Shown: positions 33,898 through 43,201 of the stretch, in pieces | Numbering within the stretch: the stretch's first letter is position 1 | Layout: every line of letters begins with the position of its first letter | Program-made: the position numbers and the translations under genes | Source: an uncultured Roseateles sp. | GTDB taxonomy: Bacteria > Pseudomonadota > Gammaproteobacteria > Burkholderiales > Burkholderiaceae | Assembly: GCA_946886855.1 (NCBI GenBank) | Contig: CAMPJJ010000009.1 | Span: forward strand, 1 to 64,000 | DNA: 64,000 bases | Direction: 5' to 3' | Notes under the pieces: generated by a model | Database searches by the model: none | The model's input: only the letters and a program-made list of their open reading frames with translations | Told to the model about the DNA's origin: nothing

Positions 33898-34344
33898 ATG
33901 CCCTTCACCATCCGCCTGCACCGCGTCTTGAAAGCCCCGCCCGAACGCATCTACCGCGCGTTCACCGACGCGGCGGCAATGTGCAAATGGCTGCCGCCGC
34001 ATGGTTTCACCGGCACCATGCACCACATGGATCCCAAGGTCGGCGGCACCTGGCGCATGTCCTTCTCCAACCTCTCGGCCGGCGGGTCGCACAGCTTCGG
34101 CGGGGAATACCTCGAGCTCGAACCGGGGAAGAAGCTCCGCTACACCAGCCGCTTCGACGACCCCAACCTGCCCGGCGAAATGACCACCACCATCGAGCTG
34201 TCAGCAGTTTTCTGCGGGACGGACATGCAGGTCACGCAGGACGGCATCCCCGATGTCATCCCCTCCCAAGCCTGCTATCTCGGGTGGCAGGAATCCCTGA
34301 CCCTCCTGGCGCAGCTGGTTGAACCCGACATTCCGAACGGCTGA
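33898..34344 (+). CDS. SRPBCC/AHSA1-domain protein
   Basis: This is a 148-residue single-domain protein: MPFTIRLHRVLKAPPERIYRAFTDAAAMCKWLPP at the start, then GGTWRMSFSN, GGEYLELEPGKKLRY and a C-terminal GWQESLTLLAQLVE helix. This is the START-like ligand-binding fold named for the Hsp90 activator Aha1 C-terminus. The ATG at 33898 gives the family N-terminus. Its ligand and role are not known. Confidence 0.92.
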   Translation: MPFTIRLHRVLKAPPERIYRAFTDAAAMCKWLPPHGFTGTMHHMDPKVGGTWRMSFSNLSAGGSHSFGGEYLELEPGKKLRYTSRFDDPNLPGEMTTTIELSAVFCGTDMQVTQDGIPDVIPSQACYLGWQESLTLLAQLVEPDIPNG

Positions 34345-34653
34345 TTTCGGCGTCGGAAACTGGCAGGGGTTGTCAGGCTCTCAGCGTTTTTTGAACGGGG
34401 GTTTTTGGTTCTTGAGGCTGCGCTACCCCGTTCTGCCAAGCGCGGGCTCTCCACGGGGCATGGGGCACCCCTCCAGGGACCCCAAGCCCCATTCCGGCCC
34501 CACTCGCATCGGCTGACTTCGCGTTTCTGGCGCGGTCACGGATGGCGGGAATCACAGATGTCGGCTTTTCCGATTCCTTCGAATCGCGGAAGTAAGGAAA
34601 CAAGGAAGGGCGACGCCTTGTGAGGTTCAGGCCCATTGCCTAGCATCGCGCCC
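34345..34653. other. intergenic region upstream of the DsbD-like gene
   Basis: In these 309 bases I find no gene. G- and T-runs around 34391-34410 and a run of short C-rich stretches are present, but no clear hairpin with a T-tail. The promoter of the following gene is probably in the less GC-rich part near 34570-34620. Confidence 0.5.
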
Positions 34654-36876
34654 ATGCGCTTTCTTCCAATGAAACTGCTGCGATCCTCGGCTGCATCAAC
34701 AGTGACCGCGTTGCTGATCGCTGCGACGGTTGCTTCGTCGGCGGACGCCGCGCCGCCCACGGACCGGTCATCCACCGACGAGGTCCAGGTCCGGCTCATC
34801 AGCGCATCCTCACAGGTCGCGCCAGGGCAGACCCTGCTGCTCGCGTTGGAACAGCGCATCGCGCCGCACTGGCACACCTATTGGAAGAACCCCGGCGATT
34901 CGGGCCAACCGACCAGCATCGAATGGACACTGCCCCGAGGCGCAGTCGCCGGCGACATCCTGTGGCCCGCGCCCAAACGCTTCGACGTCGGCCCCATCAC
35001 CAACTACGGCTACGAGGACCAGGTCCTGCTGCTGACCGAGGTCCGCCTGCCGCAAGACCTGGCCCCCGGCTCGACCGCCACCGTGAACGCCGATGCGACC
35101 TGGCTCGTCTGTCGCGAGGAATGCATCCCGCAACAGGCGACGCTGTCCCTGTCGCTCCCCGTCGGTACCGCTGCAAAAGACTCGTCCGACGCGTCGGCCT
35201 TGTCCGCGGCGCGCGCCGCACTGCCCGGCAAGGCATCGTTCCCGGCTGCCGCGCGGATCGAAGGCAGGGACCTCCTTGTCACATGGCCCGCTTCGGCCGC
35301 ACCCGCGATCAAGCAGGCCCTGTTCATGCCGAAGGACTGGGGCCGCATCCAGCATGCGGCAAAGCCGCATCTCGATCGCGTCGGGGACGACTGGCGGCTG
35401 CGTGTGCCGGTCGGCGAGGAACCGGCCACTGCGGGCAAGACGATGAACGGTTTGCTGCTGCTCGACGGCAAGGCGTGGGAAGTCGACCTGCCGGTGACCG
35501 GTGTCGCAACGGCGCCAGCGCCGACGCCGACCGCCACACCGACGGCGACACCGACGGCGACGCGCGTCCCATCGGGATCGGCGGGGTCAACGCCGCCCGC
35601 CGCGCGGGTGTCTTCAGGCCGTGGTGAGACCGACCTCAGTCTCTGGACCGCGATGGGCCTCGCGCTGGTCGGCGGCCTGATCCTGAATCTCATGCCCTGC
35701 GTATTCCCGGTGCTGGCGATCAAGGCCCTCGGTTTCCTGCATGGCGATGCGGGCGAGCATCGTCGGCAGGGACTCGCCTACACCGCCGGTGTGCTCGCCG
35801 CATTCGCCGCACTCGGCGCGGTGCTGCTGGCGCTGCGGGGCGCGGGCGGCAGCGTGGGCTGGGGATTCCAGTTCCACTCGCCGTTGTTCGTGCTGCTGCT
35901 GGCCTGGCTGATGTTCGTGTTGGGACTGTCCCTCGCGGGTCCGCTGCAGATCGGCGCTGGCTTTGCAGGCGTCGGACAAGGGCTGGCGAGCAGACCCGGT
36001 CTCGCCGGCAGTTTCTTCACCGGTGTGCTCGCGACCGTGGTCGCGACACCGTGCACCGCGCCGTTCATGGGCGCGGCGATGGCCTACGCGTTGGCGCAGC
36101 CGGCGCTCGAATTGATGGCCGTCTTCCTGTCGCTGGGCCTGGGCCTGGCGTTGCCCTACCTCGCGCTGGCGTGGTGGCCGGCGCTCCAGAGACGCCTGCC
36201 GCGACCGGGCGTCTGGATGGACGTGCTCAAGCAGGCGCTGGCGTTCCCGATGTTCGCGGCTGCGATCTGGCTGGTGTGGGTGATCGCCCAGCAGGCCGGA
36301 CCGATGGGCGTGCTGGCGGCGCTTGCGGGAATGGGACTGCTGGCGCTTGCTGCCTGGATCCGATCGGTCAGCCGGAACGCCGCGCCGCGCTGGCGGTGGA
36401 CTGGCGCCGGTGCGGTGATCGCTTCGCTGGCTGCGGCCGTCGCGTTGCTGCCGGCGGTGTCGGCCCTCGGGGGCGAAGCGTTGCCAAGCGCAGCGATATC
36501 GGGAGCTTCCTCCCAAGGCGCTGCCGCCGATCACGAGCCCTACTCCCCCGAACGTCTGGCCGAGTTGCGCGCGCAGGGCAAGCCGGTGTTCGTGAACCTG
36601 ACCGCGTCGTGGTGCATCACCTGTCTCGTGAACGAGCGGGTGGCGCTCTCGACCGAAGAGGTGCGCGGTGCCTTCGAGCAGCAGGGCGTGACCTACCTCA
36701 AGGGCGACTGGACCCGCCAGGATCCGCGCATCACCGAACTGCTGAAACAGCACGACCGCAGCGGCGTGCCGCTGTACCTGTTCTATCCCGCCGGCACGGG
36801 CAGCGACGCGCAGGTGCTGCCGCAGCTGCTGACGCCCGGCATCGTCACCACGGCCCTGCGGGCCGGCACGAGCTGA
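34654..36876 (+). CDS. DsbD/ScsB-like thiol:disulfide interchange protein
   Basis: This 740-residue inner-membrane protein passes electrons from cytoplasmic thioredoxin to the periplasm. A signal segment is followed by a DsbD-alpha-like domain with LVCREECIPQQ (about 150-160). A Pro/Thr/Ala spacer of repeated PTAT units (about 291-308) comes next, then an eight-span membrane domain containing LMPCVFPVLAIK and VVATPCTAPFMG, the two redox Cys. The C-terminal thioredoxin domain has ASWCITCLVNE. The ATG at 34654 is preferred over one at 34669. The spacer is unusual. A redoxin gene follows 57 bases on. Confidence 0.93.
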   Translation: MRFLPMKLLRSSAASTVTALLIAATVASSADAAPPTDRSSTDEVQVRLISASSQVAPGQTLLLALEQRIAPHWHTYWKNPGDSGQPTSIEWTLPRGAVAGDILWPAPKRFDVGPITNYGYEDQVLLLTEVRLPQDLAPGSTATVNADATWLVCREECIPQQATLSLSLPVGTAAKDSSDASALSAARAALPGKASFPAAARIEGRDLLVTWPASAAPAIKQALFMPKDWGRIQHAAKPHLDRVGDDWRLRVPVGEEPATAGKTMNGLLLLDGKAWEVDLPVTGVATAPAPTPTATPTATPTATRVPSGSAGSTPPAARVSSGRGETDLSLWTAMGLALVGGLILNLMPCVFPVLAIKALGFLHGDAGEHRRQGLAYTAGVLAAFAALGAVLLALRGAGGSVGWGFQFHSPLFVLLLAWLMFVLGLSLAGPLQIGAGFAGVGQGLASRPGLAGSFFTGVLATVVATPCTAPFMGAAMAYALAQPALELMAVFLSLGLGLALPYLALAWWPALQRRLPRPGVWMDVLKQALAFPMFAAAIWLVWVIAQQAGPMGVLAALAGMGLLALAAWIRSVSRNAAPRWRWTGAGAVIASLAAAVALLPAVSALGGEALPSAAISGASSQGAAADHEPYSPERLAELRAQGKPVFVNLTASWCITCLVNERVALSTEEVRGAFEQQGVTYLKGDWTRQDPRITELLKQHDRSGVPLYLFYPAGTGSDAQVLPQLLTPGIVTTALRAGTS

Positions 36877-36933
36877 GCGTCCGCGCTCAGTGCGTTTTCA
36901 TTCCACAGCCGTTTTCATCCTGGAGACCCCGTC

Positions 36934-37596
36934 ATGACCCGCTCGATGATTTCCACGACCTCGTCGTTCCGCGGCGCGCTGTCGCGCCGCGCCGTGCTGG
37001 CCGGCGCCGCCGTCGCGGCGACGCTGGCGATGACCGGCCTGGCGCACGCGCAGGCGCAGATCGATCAACCCGCGCCGGCCTTCAGCGCGACCACGGCCGA
37101 CGGCAGGACGGTCACGCTGGACAGCTACAAGGGCAAGACCGTGGTGCTGGAATGGACCAACCACGACTGCCCCTACGTGAAGAAGCATTACGGCAGCGGC
37201 AACATCCCGACGCTGCAGAAGGAGGCCACCGCGCAAGGCGTCGTGTGGCTGCAGGTGATCTCGTCCGCGCCAGGCCAGCAGGGCCATGTCGACGGCGCGA
37301 CGGCGACGAAGCTGAACAAGGACCGGGGCGCGGCGCCGACGCAGGTGCTGCTCGATCCGGGCGGCCAACTGGGCAAGGCCTACGGCGCACAGACCTCGCC
37401 GCACCTGTTCATCGTCAATCCGCAGGGCGTGCTGGTCTACAAGGGCGGCATCGACAGCATCGCGACCGCCAAGGCCGATGACATCGCCAAGGCCGATCCG
37501 TATGTGAAGACGGCATTGGGCGAGCTGGCCGCCGGCAAGAAGATCACCCATGCGAGCACCAGGCCCTACGGCTGCTCGATCAAGTACGGCAGCTGA
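36934..37596 (+). CDS. exported redoxin/thioredoxin-fold protein
   Basis: This 220-residue protein has an Arg-Arg signal peptide (LSRRAVLAGAAVAATLAM, then AHAQA). The AhpC/TSA-like fold has WTNHDCPYVKKHY (about 70-82) as the Cys site, with only one Cys in place of the usual CxxC, and SPHLFIVNPQGVLVYKGGID with the cis-Pro region. A second Cys lies near the C-terminus (YGCSIKYGS). It is probably a partner of the DsbD-like protein, from proximity and shared compartment. Confidence 0.88.
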   Translation: MTRSMISTTSSFRGALSRRAVLAGAAVAATLAMTGLAHAQAQIDQPAPAFSATTADGRTVTLDSYKGKTVVLEWTNHDCPYVKKHYGSGNIPTLQKEATAQGVVWLQVISSAPGQQGHVDGATATKLNKDRGAAPTQVLLDPGGQLGKAYGAQTSPHLFIVNPQGVLVYKGGIDSIATAKADDIAKADPYVKTALGELAAGKKITHASTRPYGCSIKYGS

Positions 37597-37599
37597 GGC

Positions 37600-37618
37600 C
37601 GCCCCCATGACGGGGGCG
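37600..37618 (+). terminator. possible terminator hairpin after the redoxin gene
   Basis: CGCCCCC and GGGGGCG form a seven-base GC stem with a short loop just past the redoxin stop codon. No T-run follows, so it could be a weak or factor-dependent terminator. Confidence 0.35.
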
Positions 37619-37676
37619 TGACCCGGGTCTGTCTCAACCAGCCGTTACAGTCCGCAGACAACGGAGAGCGGATGGG

Positions 37677-40600
37677 ATGACGGACAGACGAGCGTGGGAG
37701 GCAACCGATCCAGGCGCCTGGTTGGCGGAGCAGGTGCTCCACCAGGGGCGCCGGAGCGAGGTTGTCCGGGTCCGCGACGGCCAGGGCGGCACGGCGCTGC
37801 TCAAACGCCTGCGGGATGCTCGCGCGGATCCCGCCGCGGTGGCCCGGCTGCGCCGCGAATTCGAACTCGCGCAGCGCCTCGATCCCGCCTTCGTGCTGCG
37901 CCCGACCGCACTGATCGAGCATGAGCGCCGACCGGCGCTGCTGCTGCCCGATCTGGGCGCCGAGACCCTGAGGGACCGGTTGCGGCGCGGCACGCTGCAC
38001 AACGATGCGCTGATCCGCATCGCCCTCGACCTGGTCGACGCGCTGCAGCACCTGCACGGCCACGGGCTCATCCATCGCAATCTCGGTCCGGGCCAGATCC
38101 TGCTGTTGTCCGGTGCCGGGATCGAACCGCGCAAGGTGCTGATCGCGGACCTGGGACTCGCCGCGGAGATCGAACGCGAACGGCCGCTGGTCCAGCGCGC
38201 CGAGCTGATCGAGGCCTCGCTGGCGACGCTTGCGCCAGAGCTGACCGGCCGCATGAGCCGCGACGTCGACTACCGGGCCGATTTCTACAGCCTCGGCGCC
38301 ACCCTGCTGGAAGCGCTGACGGGCGCACCGCCGTTCAACATCGACGATCCCGCGCGCGCCGTGCATGCGCACCTGGCGCTGGCGGCACCGCTGGCCACGA
38401 CGCGCAACCACCAGGTCTTCGCGCCGCTGGCGCAGGTGGTGGCGCATTGCCTGCACAAGGAACCCGAGGGTCGCTACCAGGGTCACCAGGCGTTGCGACA
38501 CGATCTGCAGCTCTGCGAGGCGGCGTTGGAGCAGGGCCGCGGGCTGCCGGGCTTCGAGCCGGGTCAGGGCGATGCCGCCGTGCGTTTCCAGCCGAGCGGC
38601 CGGCTCTACGGACGCGAGTCGGCGCAGGCGCAACTCGGTCAGGCCTTCGAGGACGCCGCGTCCGGCCCTGCCGTCGGCGCCGGGCTGGTGGCGGTGGCGG
38701 GGTTCTCCGGCATCGGCAAGACCGCGCTGGTGCTGGCGGCGCAGCGCAGCCTGCTGGCGCAAAGAGGGCATTTCGCCGCGGCCAAGTTCAACCAGTATGG
38801 ACAGGACCGGGCGTACGGCCCGCTGCTGCATCTGCTGCTCCAGCGCGCCGCGCAGGTGGTGGCGCTGCCGGCGCCGCAGCAGGCGGTGTGGTGCGAGCGC
38901 TTGCGCGAGCGCCTCGGCGCGAATGCGGCATTGCTCGCGCAGGCCCTGCCGGAGATGAAGCCGCTGCTGGCCGTGGACGCCCCGCTGATGCCGGTCGGTC
39001 CGGCCGAAGCGGAGAACCGCTTCCTGCGCGCCGTCAGCCAGGGGTTCGCGGCGCTGGCGCGCGAGGGCGAGCCGCAGACGCTGTTCCTCGACGACTGGCA
39101 GTGGGCCGACCGCGCCTCGCGCCGCCTGCTGCGCGAGTGCCTGCACGACGCGACGCTGCGCCACACGCTGTTCGTCATCGCCTACCGCGACAACGAGATT
39201 CCGCCCGGTCATCCGATCGCGCAGGAACTCGCGGAACTGCGCCAGCAGCTCGGCGGACGGTTCATGCCCTTGCGCGTCGGTCCTCTCGGACTGGACGACA
39301 CGCGGCAGCTGCTGGCCGACAGTCTGCATCGCGACCCGTCCGAGGAGGACGCGGGACTCGACGAGCTCGCCCGCCTCTGCCAGACGCGCACGGCGGGCAA
39401 TCCGTTCTTCCTTCGCCGACTTCTGGAAGACCTCGTCCGGCGCGGCCTGATCCACTACGACCCCGCCGCGCAACGGTGGGACCACGCGCTGGAGCGCATC
39501 GCCGCCACGCGCACGGCGGACAACGTCGTCGCGCTGATGTTGCAGCAGCTCGAGCGCCTGCCCGACACGACGCGACAGGCGCTGAGCGTGGCGGCGCTGC
39601 TGGGCGCGGGTTTCGGCCTGGACAGCCTGGCCACCGCGCTGGACGTGCCGGCCGATCTGCTCGCCATCGACCTGCTGCCGGCGCTGCAGGCGCAGCTGCT
39701 GGTGCCGGCAAGCGCGCTGTACCGCTACGCGCCGCAGCTGCAGGGTCAGGCCAGCGCGTCGGTCCGTTATGCCTTCGCGCACGACCGGGTGCAGGAGGCC
39801 GCCCTGCAGCGCATCGCCGCCGACCAGCGTCCCGCGCTGCAATTGCGCATCGGTCGCCTGTTGCGCGACGGCCACCTCGCCGCGCATCCCGATGTGCCGC
39901 TGCCCTACACCGTGCTGCATCACCTGAACGCCTCGCGCCTGCTGCTGCACGAGGCGCACCACGATGCCGAGCGCCAGGCGCTGGCCGGCTTCAACGCCCA
40001 GGCGTCCCGGCTGGCGATGGACGCCGCCGCGTTCGAACCCGCGGCCGACTACGCCGAACTCGCGCTTGAACTGGCGCCCTGCTCGCCGCAGCGCGCCGCC
40101 TGGCTGCATCACGCGGCGCGCATGGCCTACCTGGCCGGTCGGCCGTCCCGCATGGATGCGCTGCTGGAATCGGCGATCGCCGATGCCGCCGACAGCGCGC
40201 AGCGGGCGCGGTTGCTGGAAGTCCGCATGGAGGCCTTCTACGCGCAAGGCCGGCTCGCGGACACCGTCGATCTCGGGCTGGAGCTGTTCCTGCTGCTTGG
40301 CGCCGAGCTGCCGCGCGCCGGCGGTCCCGACGCGATGGCGCAGGTCATGCAGCTGCTGGCCGACCTGCAGCAGGAGATCGCCGGGATCGGCCTGGACACG
40401 CTGGCCGCGCGCGGACCGATGCGCGACGAGCAGCGGCTGCTGCTGATCTCGATCGCGGCCAAGATGACCGCCGCGGCCTACATCGTGCGGCCGGCGCTGC
40501 TGCCGCTGCTGACGCTGTTCCAGGTCCGCCTGATGGTGGACCACGGCCATGTGCCGCAGGCGCTGTCGGCGTACTCGGTGCTGGGGCTGATGTGCGCGGA

Positions 40601-43097
40601 GTTCCTCGGCGACTACCGCTTCGCCCACGACCTGGGCCGCATGTCCACGCAGCTGGTCGAGCGGCACGGCTGGATGCAGGTCTTCGCGCATGCGGGCTTC
40701 TCGTTCCACGCCTTCCTCAGCCACTGGGTGCAGGGGCTGCGCGTGAGCATGGACGGCCTGATGCAGACCCACCGCAACGGGCTGGAGTTCGGCAACCTGC
40801 GGCATGCGGGCCTCGGCCTCTACGTGCATGACGTGCATGCGCTGCTGTCCGGGAGGCCGCTGCCCGCGCTGGAAGAGCAGCTGGTCACGCACGGCCAGCG
40901 CCTGCGCGCGATGCGCCAGCCGGTGGCCGCGGACTATGAGGAGGCGCTGCTCGGCCTGGTGCGCGCGTTGCGGCAACCGCGACTGCCGGACGAGGGCTTC
41001 GACGGACTGGAGGCCTTGGCGCGCACCTACGGCGAGCGCCAGGACCAGACCGGCCTGATGTTCCTGCACGGCTGGCAGGCGGTGCTGCATTTCATCGCCG
41101 ACCGGCCGGCGCCCGCGCTGCGCCTGGCGCTCGAAGCGCGTTCCCTGTTCGCTGCGGGACGCGGCATGCACGCGCAGTCGCTGCTGCTGTTCATCGCGGC
41201 CTGGGCGGCGCAGCGCGTCGCGTTGGCGGGCGGCGCGCGCGATCAGGCCCTCGAGGACGACGCGCTGCTGCGCCTGCGGCGCTGGCGCGATGCCGGCCCC
41301 GGCCACCTTCACGACCGCGTCGCGCTGCTGCAGGCGCAGCAGGCGATGCTGGCGGGCGCGCCGGAGCAGGAGGTCGACCGGCTGCTGGCCGAGGCGCTGG
41401 ACGCGGCGGCCGGACCGCAGGGAACGCCGCTCGATCTGGCGGCGGTGCTGCGAGCGCAGGCGGACGCCTGGCGCGATCGCGACCCGGCGCGGGCCGCCCA
41501 GGCGCGGCTGCGCCTGCAGCGGACCTGGAAGGACTGGGGCGTCACCGCGCTGGCGGGCGAGGCGCTGTCCTTGCCGATCGAGGACGGGCACACCGCGATC
41601 GCGGCCTCCGCCGACACCGGCGAGATCCGTGCCGACGCGGCCGACCTCAGCACGCTGACGAAGGCTGTGCAGGCGATCAGCAGCCAGCCCGACCTGCCGC
41701 GTCTGTTGCGGCGTCTGCTGGAAGTGGTCGCGGAGAACGCCGGCGCGCAGCGCGCCGCGATCGTGCTGGCCAGCGGCACGGCCGGTCCCTCGCGCTGGGT
41801 GCTGCAGGCGGAAGCGACGCTGGGCGAGCCGCCCCGGCTGCATCTGCGCGAGCAGCTCCCGCTCGAGCGCGCGGGTCAGCAGCTGCCGCTGTCGCTGATG
41901 AGCCGCGTGCTGCGCGACGGCCAGCGCGAATTGATCGTCGACGCCCGCGGCCTGGCCACGATGGAGGACTACTTCCAGCGCCACGCCTCGCCGCCGCGTT
42001 CGGTGCTGGCGCTGCCGCTGCTCAAGCAGGGACAGACGGTGGGCGCGCTCTACCTGGAGAACGCCGCCGCGGCCGGCGTGTTCACCGAAGCGCGCGTGAG
42101 CTTCCTGGAGCTGCTGTGCGCCAACGTCGTCAATGCCGTGGACAACGCGCGGCTGGTGACCGAGCTGCAGGAACTCAATGCCAACCTGGAGCGCCGCGTG
42201 GCGCAGCGCACGCGCGAGCTCGCCGACAGCGAGGAGCGCCTGCGCGCCGTGCTCGATCACGCGCCCATCCCGATGGTCGTGACACGCGAGCACGACGCGC
42301 TGATCGTGTATGCCAACGGCCCCTCGGCGGCGATCGTGGGACGCCCGCTGGACGACCTCGTCGGCAAGCCGGCGATCAGCTTCTACCGCGAGCCCGGCGA
42401 GCGGGACCGCATCCAGGTGAAGTTCAGGGAACACGGCCGGCTGCAAGGCGAGGAGATCTGCCTGCTGGCCGCCGACGGCAGCGAGCTGTGGATGCTGCTG
42501 TCGATGGTGCCGGTGGTCTACGACGGCGCGGCCTCGGTGCTGAGCACGCTGGTGGACTTCACCGACCGCAAGCGGCTGGAGATCGAGCTGCAGCGGCTGG
42601 CGACGACCGATGCGTTGACCGGCGCGGCCAACCGGCGCTGCTTCCTGGAGCATGCCGATGCGGAACTGGCGCGCAGCCGGCGCTACGGGCTGGAGATGTC
42701 GCTGGTGATGATGGACGTCGACCACTTCAAGCGCATCAACGACACGCTGGGCCATGCGCGCGGCGATGCTGCGCTGTGCCACCTGGTGCAGCTGTGCGCG
42801 CAGATCGTGCGCAAGCAGGACCTGCTGGGCCGGCTCGGCGGCGAGGAGTTCGCGCTGCTGCTGCCGCAGACCTCGCTGGAGGACGCGACCCACCTGGTGG
42901 AGCGCCTGCGCCACCACATCGAGATCAGCGGGATGGCGCTGCAGCCGGGCTCGGCGCCGACCTCGCTCACGGCGAGCTTCGGCGTCACGGCGCTGCGGCC
43001 GGAGGACCTGCGGGTCGAGGAACTGCTCGGCCGCGCCGACCAGGCGCTGTATCGCGCCAAGGACGGCGGACGCAACCGCGTGGAGCGGCAGTCCTGA
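37677..43097 (+). CDS. giant sensor: pseudokinase, AAA ATPase, GAF, PAS and GGDEF
   Basis: This 1806-residue signalling protein has the kinase-like domain at about 20-270, where the catalytic loop reads HRNL (133-136) with Asn in place of the catalytic Asp. DLGLA replaces DFG, so it is probably inactive as a kinase. An AAA/ATPase domain follows with GFSGIGKTALV (Lys348), then a long helical repeat region to about 1300. A GAF domain lies at about 1326-1490, a PAS at about 1515-1640, and a GGDEF at about 1645-1806. GGEEF is at 1721-1725, with an intact RKQD inhibitory site at 1712-1715, so the protein should make cyclic di-GMP under product inhibition. Start at the ATG 37677. Nothing adjacent looks like a partner. 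Confidence 0.92.
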   Translation: MTDRRAWEATDPGAWLAEQVLHQGRRSEVVRVRDGQGGTALLKRLRDARADPAAVARLRREFELAQRLDPAFVLRPTALIEHERRPALLLPDLGAETLRDRLRRGTLHNDALIRIALDLVDALQHLHGHGLIHRNLGPGQILLLSGAGIEPRKVLIADLGLAAEIERERPLVQRAELIEASLATLAPELTGRMSRDVDYRADFYSLGATLLEALTGAPPFNIDDPARAVHAHLALAAPLATTRNHQVFAPLAQVVAHCLHKEPEGRYQGHQALRHDLQLCEAALEQGRGLPGFEPGQGDAAVRFQPSGRLYGRESAQAQLGQAFEDAASGPAVGAGLVAVAGFSGIGKTALVLAAQRSLLAQRGHFAAAKFNQYGQDRAYGPLLHLLLQRAAQVVALPAPQQAVWCERLRERLGANAALLAQALPEMKPLLAVDAPLMPVGPAEAENRFLRAVSQGFAALAREGEPQTLFLDDWQWADRASRRLLRECLHDATLRHTLFVIAYRDNEIPPGHPIAQELAELRQQLGGRFMPLRVGPLGLDDTRQLLADSLHRDPSEEDAGLDELARLCQTRTAGNPFFLRRLLEDLVRRGLIHYDPAAQRWDHALERIAATRTADNVVALMLQQLERLPDTTRQALSVAALLGAGFGLDSLATALDVPADLLAIDLLPALQAQLLVPASALYRYAPQLQGQASASVRYAFAHDRVQEAALQRIAADQRPALQLRIGRLLRDGHLAAHPDVPLPYTVLHHLNASRLLLHEAHHDAERQALAGFNAQASRLAMDAAAFEPAADYAELALELAPCSPQRAAWLHHAARMAYLAGRPSRMDALLESAIADAADSAQRARLLEVRMEAFYAQGRLADTVDLGLELFLLLGAELPRAGGPDAMAQVMQLLADLQQEIAGIGLDTLAARGPMRDEQRLLLISIAAKMTAAAYIVRPALLPLLTLFQVRLMVDHGHVPQALSAYSVLGLMCAEFLGDYRFAHDLGRMSTQLVERHGWMQVFAHAGFSFHAFLSHWVQGLRVSMDGLMQTHRNGLEFGNLRHAGLGLYVHDVHALLSGRPLPALEEQLVTHGQRLRAMRQPVAADYEEALLGLVRALRQPRLPDEGFDGLEALARTYGERQDQTGLMFLHGWQAVLHFIADRPAPALRLALEARSLFAAGRGMHAQSLLLFIAAWAAQRVALAGGARDQALEDDALLRLRRWRDAGPGHLHDRVALLQAQQAMLAGAPEQEVDRLLAEALDAAAGPQGTPLDLAAVLRAQADAWRDRDPARAAQARLRLQRTWKDWGVTALAGEALSLPIEDGHTAIAASADTGEIRADAADLSTLTKAVQAISSQPDLPRLLRRLLEVVAENAGAQRAAIVLASGTAGPSRWVLQAEATLGEPPRLHLREQLPLERAGQQLPLSLMSRVLRDGQRELIVDARGLATMEDYFQRHASPPRSVLALPLLKQGQTVGALYLENAAAAGVFTEARVSFLELLCANVVNAVDNARLVTELQELNANLERRVAQRTRELADSEERLRAVLDHAPIPMVVTREHDALIVYANGPSAAIVGRPLDDLVGKPAISFYREPGERDRIQVKFREHGRLQGEEICLLAADGSELWMLLSMVPVVYDGAASVLSTLVDFTDRKRLEIELQRLATTDALTGAANRRCFLEHADAELARSRRYGLEMSLVMMDVDHFKRINDTLGHARGDAALCHLVQLCAQIVRKQDLLGRLGGEEFALLLPQTSLEDATHLVERLRHHIEISGMALQPGSAPTSLTASFGVTALRPEDLRVEELLGRADQALYRAKDGGRNRVERQS

Positions 43098-43130
43098 GCG
43101 TCGCGAGCGCCGCGCGCCGTGGCGCCGGCG

Positions 43131-43154
43131 GGTCGGCAGGTCGGCAGGTCGGCG
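43131..43154 (+). repeat. short tandem repeat, three copies of GGTCGGCA/G
   Basis: The eight-base unit GGTCGGCA occurs twice and is followed by a third copy ending in G, directly after the giant sensor gene. It is probably a slippage product with no visible function. Confidence 0.7.
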
Positions 43155-43201
43155 ATCGCCAGCAATGGTCGGCGATGGCCGATGACACCCGCGGGTGAGG
43201 A

